Below, in pieces: positions 4,681 through 5,612 of a stretch of 5,612 bases of DNA (positions within the stretch are counted from its first letter, which is position 1; the number at the start of each line of letters is the position of its first letter). A program made the translations under genes and the position numbers. The DNA is from Gemmatimonadota bacterium (GTDB lineage Bacteria > Gemmatimonadota > Gemmatimonadetes > Longimicrobiales > UBA6960), in assembly GCA_019347995.1 (NCBI GenBank), contig JAHWKH010000183.1, forward strand, positions 1-5,612, read 5' to 3'. The notes below the pieces were generated by a model. It made no database searches. It was not told where the DNA came from and saw only the letters and a program-made list of their open reading frames with translations.

Positions 4681-5280
4681 TCAGTTCCACAGCGTCCAGC
4701 GCACCCCGTACAGGGCCCGCGTGCGCGGCAGCAGCCGGTCGGGGAAGTCCTGGTTGCGCTGGCGCACGCTCGCGTTCTCCCAGCGGATGAAGATACGCAC
4801 CGTGACCACGCGCACCTGCAGGAAGGCGTACCAGCTCTGATAGAACGGCACGGTGGCGGGGACGAGGGCCGCCTGGGGGTCCTCGTCTGGCTGCACCTCG
4901 GCCGCGAGCGGCACCACCATGGGGTCGCGCCCCTCCACACCCAGGCCACCCCACACCTCGAGGTTCTCCGACTCCATGAAGACGTCGTGGAAGTCCAGGG
5001 CGGCCTGGTACTGGCGCCGGGGGAGGTAGCGGGCGCCGCTCTCCCACTGCTGGAGCGAGCCGGTCAGGGCGAAACCCTCGGGGGCGAACGGGACCGGGAC
5101 GCGCCCCGCCACCTCCCAGCCGGCCATGTCGACGCCCGGATGGGTCGTGTCGAAGGTGATGTAGAAGTGATGCTCGCCCGGCAGCCCGTGCTCGGCGACA
5201 TGGCCCAGCACCTCGGCCATGACCCCGCGCATCGCGCGCTCCATGAACCGCCCGTAATTGATGCCGCCGCGCTCGCTCAT
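4681..5280 (-). CDS. Hybrid frame: SspB-like N-terminus joined to an outer-membrane beta-barrel C-terminus
   Basis: A 199-residue frame from ATG at 5280 to TGA at 4681-4683. Residues 7-52 resemble SspB of the alphaproteobacterial type, the cytoplasmic adaptor that delivers ssrA-tagged proteins to ClpXP: a helix Y-x-x-F-M-x-x-A-M-R-G-V, then HGLPGEHHFYITFDTTHPGV (31-50). A normal SspB should continue with an EEMTIVLQHQFW-like strand region, which is missing. From about residue 56 the sequence is instead barrel-like: LTGSLQQWE (72-80), QAALDFHDVFM (92-102), alternating strands VRVVTVRIFIRWENAS (156-171), then R-L-L-P-R-T-R-A-L-Y-G-V-R-W-T-L-W-N. The aromatic end and R-x-x-P-R/G-[RT] turn are typical of TonB-dependent-receptor-like C-termini. 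There is no signal peptide, so a barrel end here cannot be exported. The join lies near 5110-5130. I infer a gene fusion by deletion or an assembly join, and probably no working protein. Confidence 0.6.
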   Translation of the reverse strand: MSERGGINYGRFMERAMRGVMAEVLGHVAEHGLPGEHHFYITFDTTHPGVDMAGWEVAGRVPVPFAPEGFALTGSLQQWESGARYLPRRQYQAALDFHDVFMESENLEVWGGLGVEGRDPMVVPLAAEVQPDEDPQAALVPATVPFYQSWYAFLQVRVVTVRIFIRWENASVRQRNQDFPDRLLPRTRALYGVRWTLWN

Positions 5281-5441
5281 GGCAGTCGCACCCCCTCGGA
5301 TGCTCAGGACCATAACCGATTCGGCCCGGCGGGAAAGGCCGGATGCGGATGCAACCGCCTCGTGCGCGCCGCGCGGAGTGACCACACCCGATTCGCCGTG
5401 ATAGCGTCCCGCGCGGGAGACGAGGGCACGCGCATCTAGTC

Positions 5442-5449
5442 GGAGGAGG
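5442..5449 (+). promoter_or_regulatory. Strong ribosome-binding site of the DUF1326 gene
   Basis: GGAGGAGG lies eight bases before ATG at 5458. It is the best Shine-Dalgarno match in the window and fixes the start of the rightmost gene. Confidence 0.8.
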
Positions 5450-5457
5450 CACCGGCC

Positions 5458-5612
5458 ATGACTTCCTGGGAGATCGAAGGACAGGAATTCGTCAACTGCA
5501 ACTGCAACTACGCCTGCGGCTGCCAGTTCAGCGAGCCGCCGACGCACGGCGACTGCAAGGCGATCGGCACGTTCCGGATCGAGCGCGGGCATCACGGCGA
5601 TATTCGGCTCGA
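5458..5612 (+). CDS. DUF1326-domain protein, N-terminal part
   Basis: The frame runs from ATG at 5458 off the right edge (51 codons visible). It starts MTSWEIEGQEFVNCNCNYAC, then G-C-Q-F, PPTHGDCKAIG and a FRIERGHHGDIRL stretch. The N-C-N-C pattern, C-x-C pair (Cys14, Cys16, Cys20, Cys22), the T-H-G-D-C turn (29-33) and the I-E-x-G-H-x-G-D-[IV]-x-L strand (41-51) are the recognisable beginning of DUF1326, a family of about 200 residues with no established function known to me. The cysteine cluster suggests metal binding or redox chemistry, which is inference. It is the only plus-strand gene and is divergent from the SspB-like frame, with 177 bp between the two starts. Confidence 0.85.
   Translation, partial: MTSWEIEGQEFVNCNCNYACGCQFSEPPTHGDCKAIGTFRIERGHHGDIRL

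Noticed and set aside
5309..5315. Minus-strand TTATGGT as a promoter -10 for the SspB-like frame
   Set aside because: No acceptable -35 hexamer at 16-18 bp; the match alone is too weak to annotate.
2139..5439. Several long plus-strand frames opposite rpoZ, gmk, yicC and the toxin-antitoxin genes
   Set aside because: The minus-strand genes carry clear family motifs; the plus-strand products have no motifs and the low-complexity composition of antisense frames.

Overview
This is a GC-rich bacterial segment in which almost every gene reads on the minus strand. The gene content is of a chromosomal type: a yicC-gmk-rpoZ cluster, an SspB-like N-terminus, a TonB-receptor-like outer-membrane C-terminus and a secreted repeat protein. 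This points to a Gram-negative, high-GC soil or environmental lineage. Gemmatimonadota is my best guess, by recall of family types only. Several frames are broken or hybrid, so the window is either a rearrangement-prone locus or, in part, a mis-joined metagenomic contig.

Reading minus-strand genes from right to left. (i) 5458-5612, plus strand: the start of a DUF1326 protein that runs off the window. (ii) 5280-4681: an unusual hybrid frame. It begins like the ClpXP adaptor SspB and, after about 55 residues, continues as the last strands of an outer-membrane beta-barrel. (iii) 4602-3844: a type II toxin-antitoxin pair (Phd/YefM-like antitoxin, then PIN/VapC-like toxin) with a palindromic candidate operator upstream. 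(iv) 3700-1917: the tightly packed yicC, gmk and rpoZ cluster (RNA-processing protein, guanylate kinase, RNA polymerase omega). A GTGA overlap joins yicC and gmk, and 12 nt separate gmk from rpoZ. A TATACT box lies upstream of yicC.

(v) 1868-1495: a 374-bp non-coding element bounded by perfect 22-bp inverted repeats and packed with short hairpins. Several have GAA triloops, including two copies of the GCGAAGC mini-hairpin. Two internal units repeat with a compensatory base-pair change. I read this as a MITE-like or REP-like mobile element, and it is the most novel object in the window. (vi) 1525-1154: the C-terminal four membrane segments of an EamA-family transporter, with no N-terminal half, abutting the element. 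(vii) 1079-1: a secreted or periplasmic repeat protein with three copies of a G-aromatic-x-x-W-D-x-x-E motif, incomplete at the window edge.

The rpoZ cluster is housekeeping and probably co-transcribed. The toxin-antitoxin pair, the hairpin element, the beheaded transporter and the SspB/barrel hybrid form the accessory or disturbed part. No complete new defence or metabolic system is visible.
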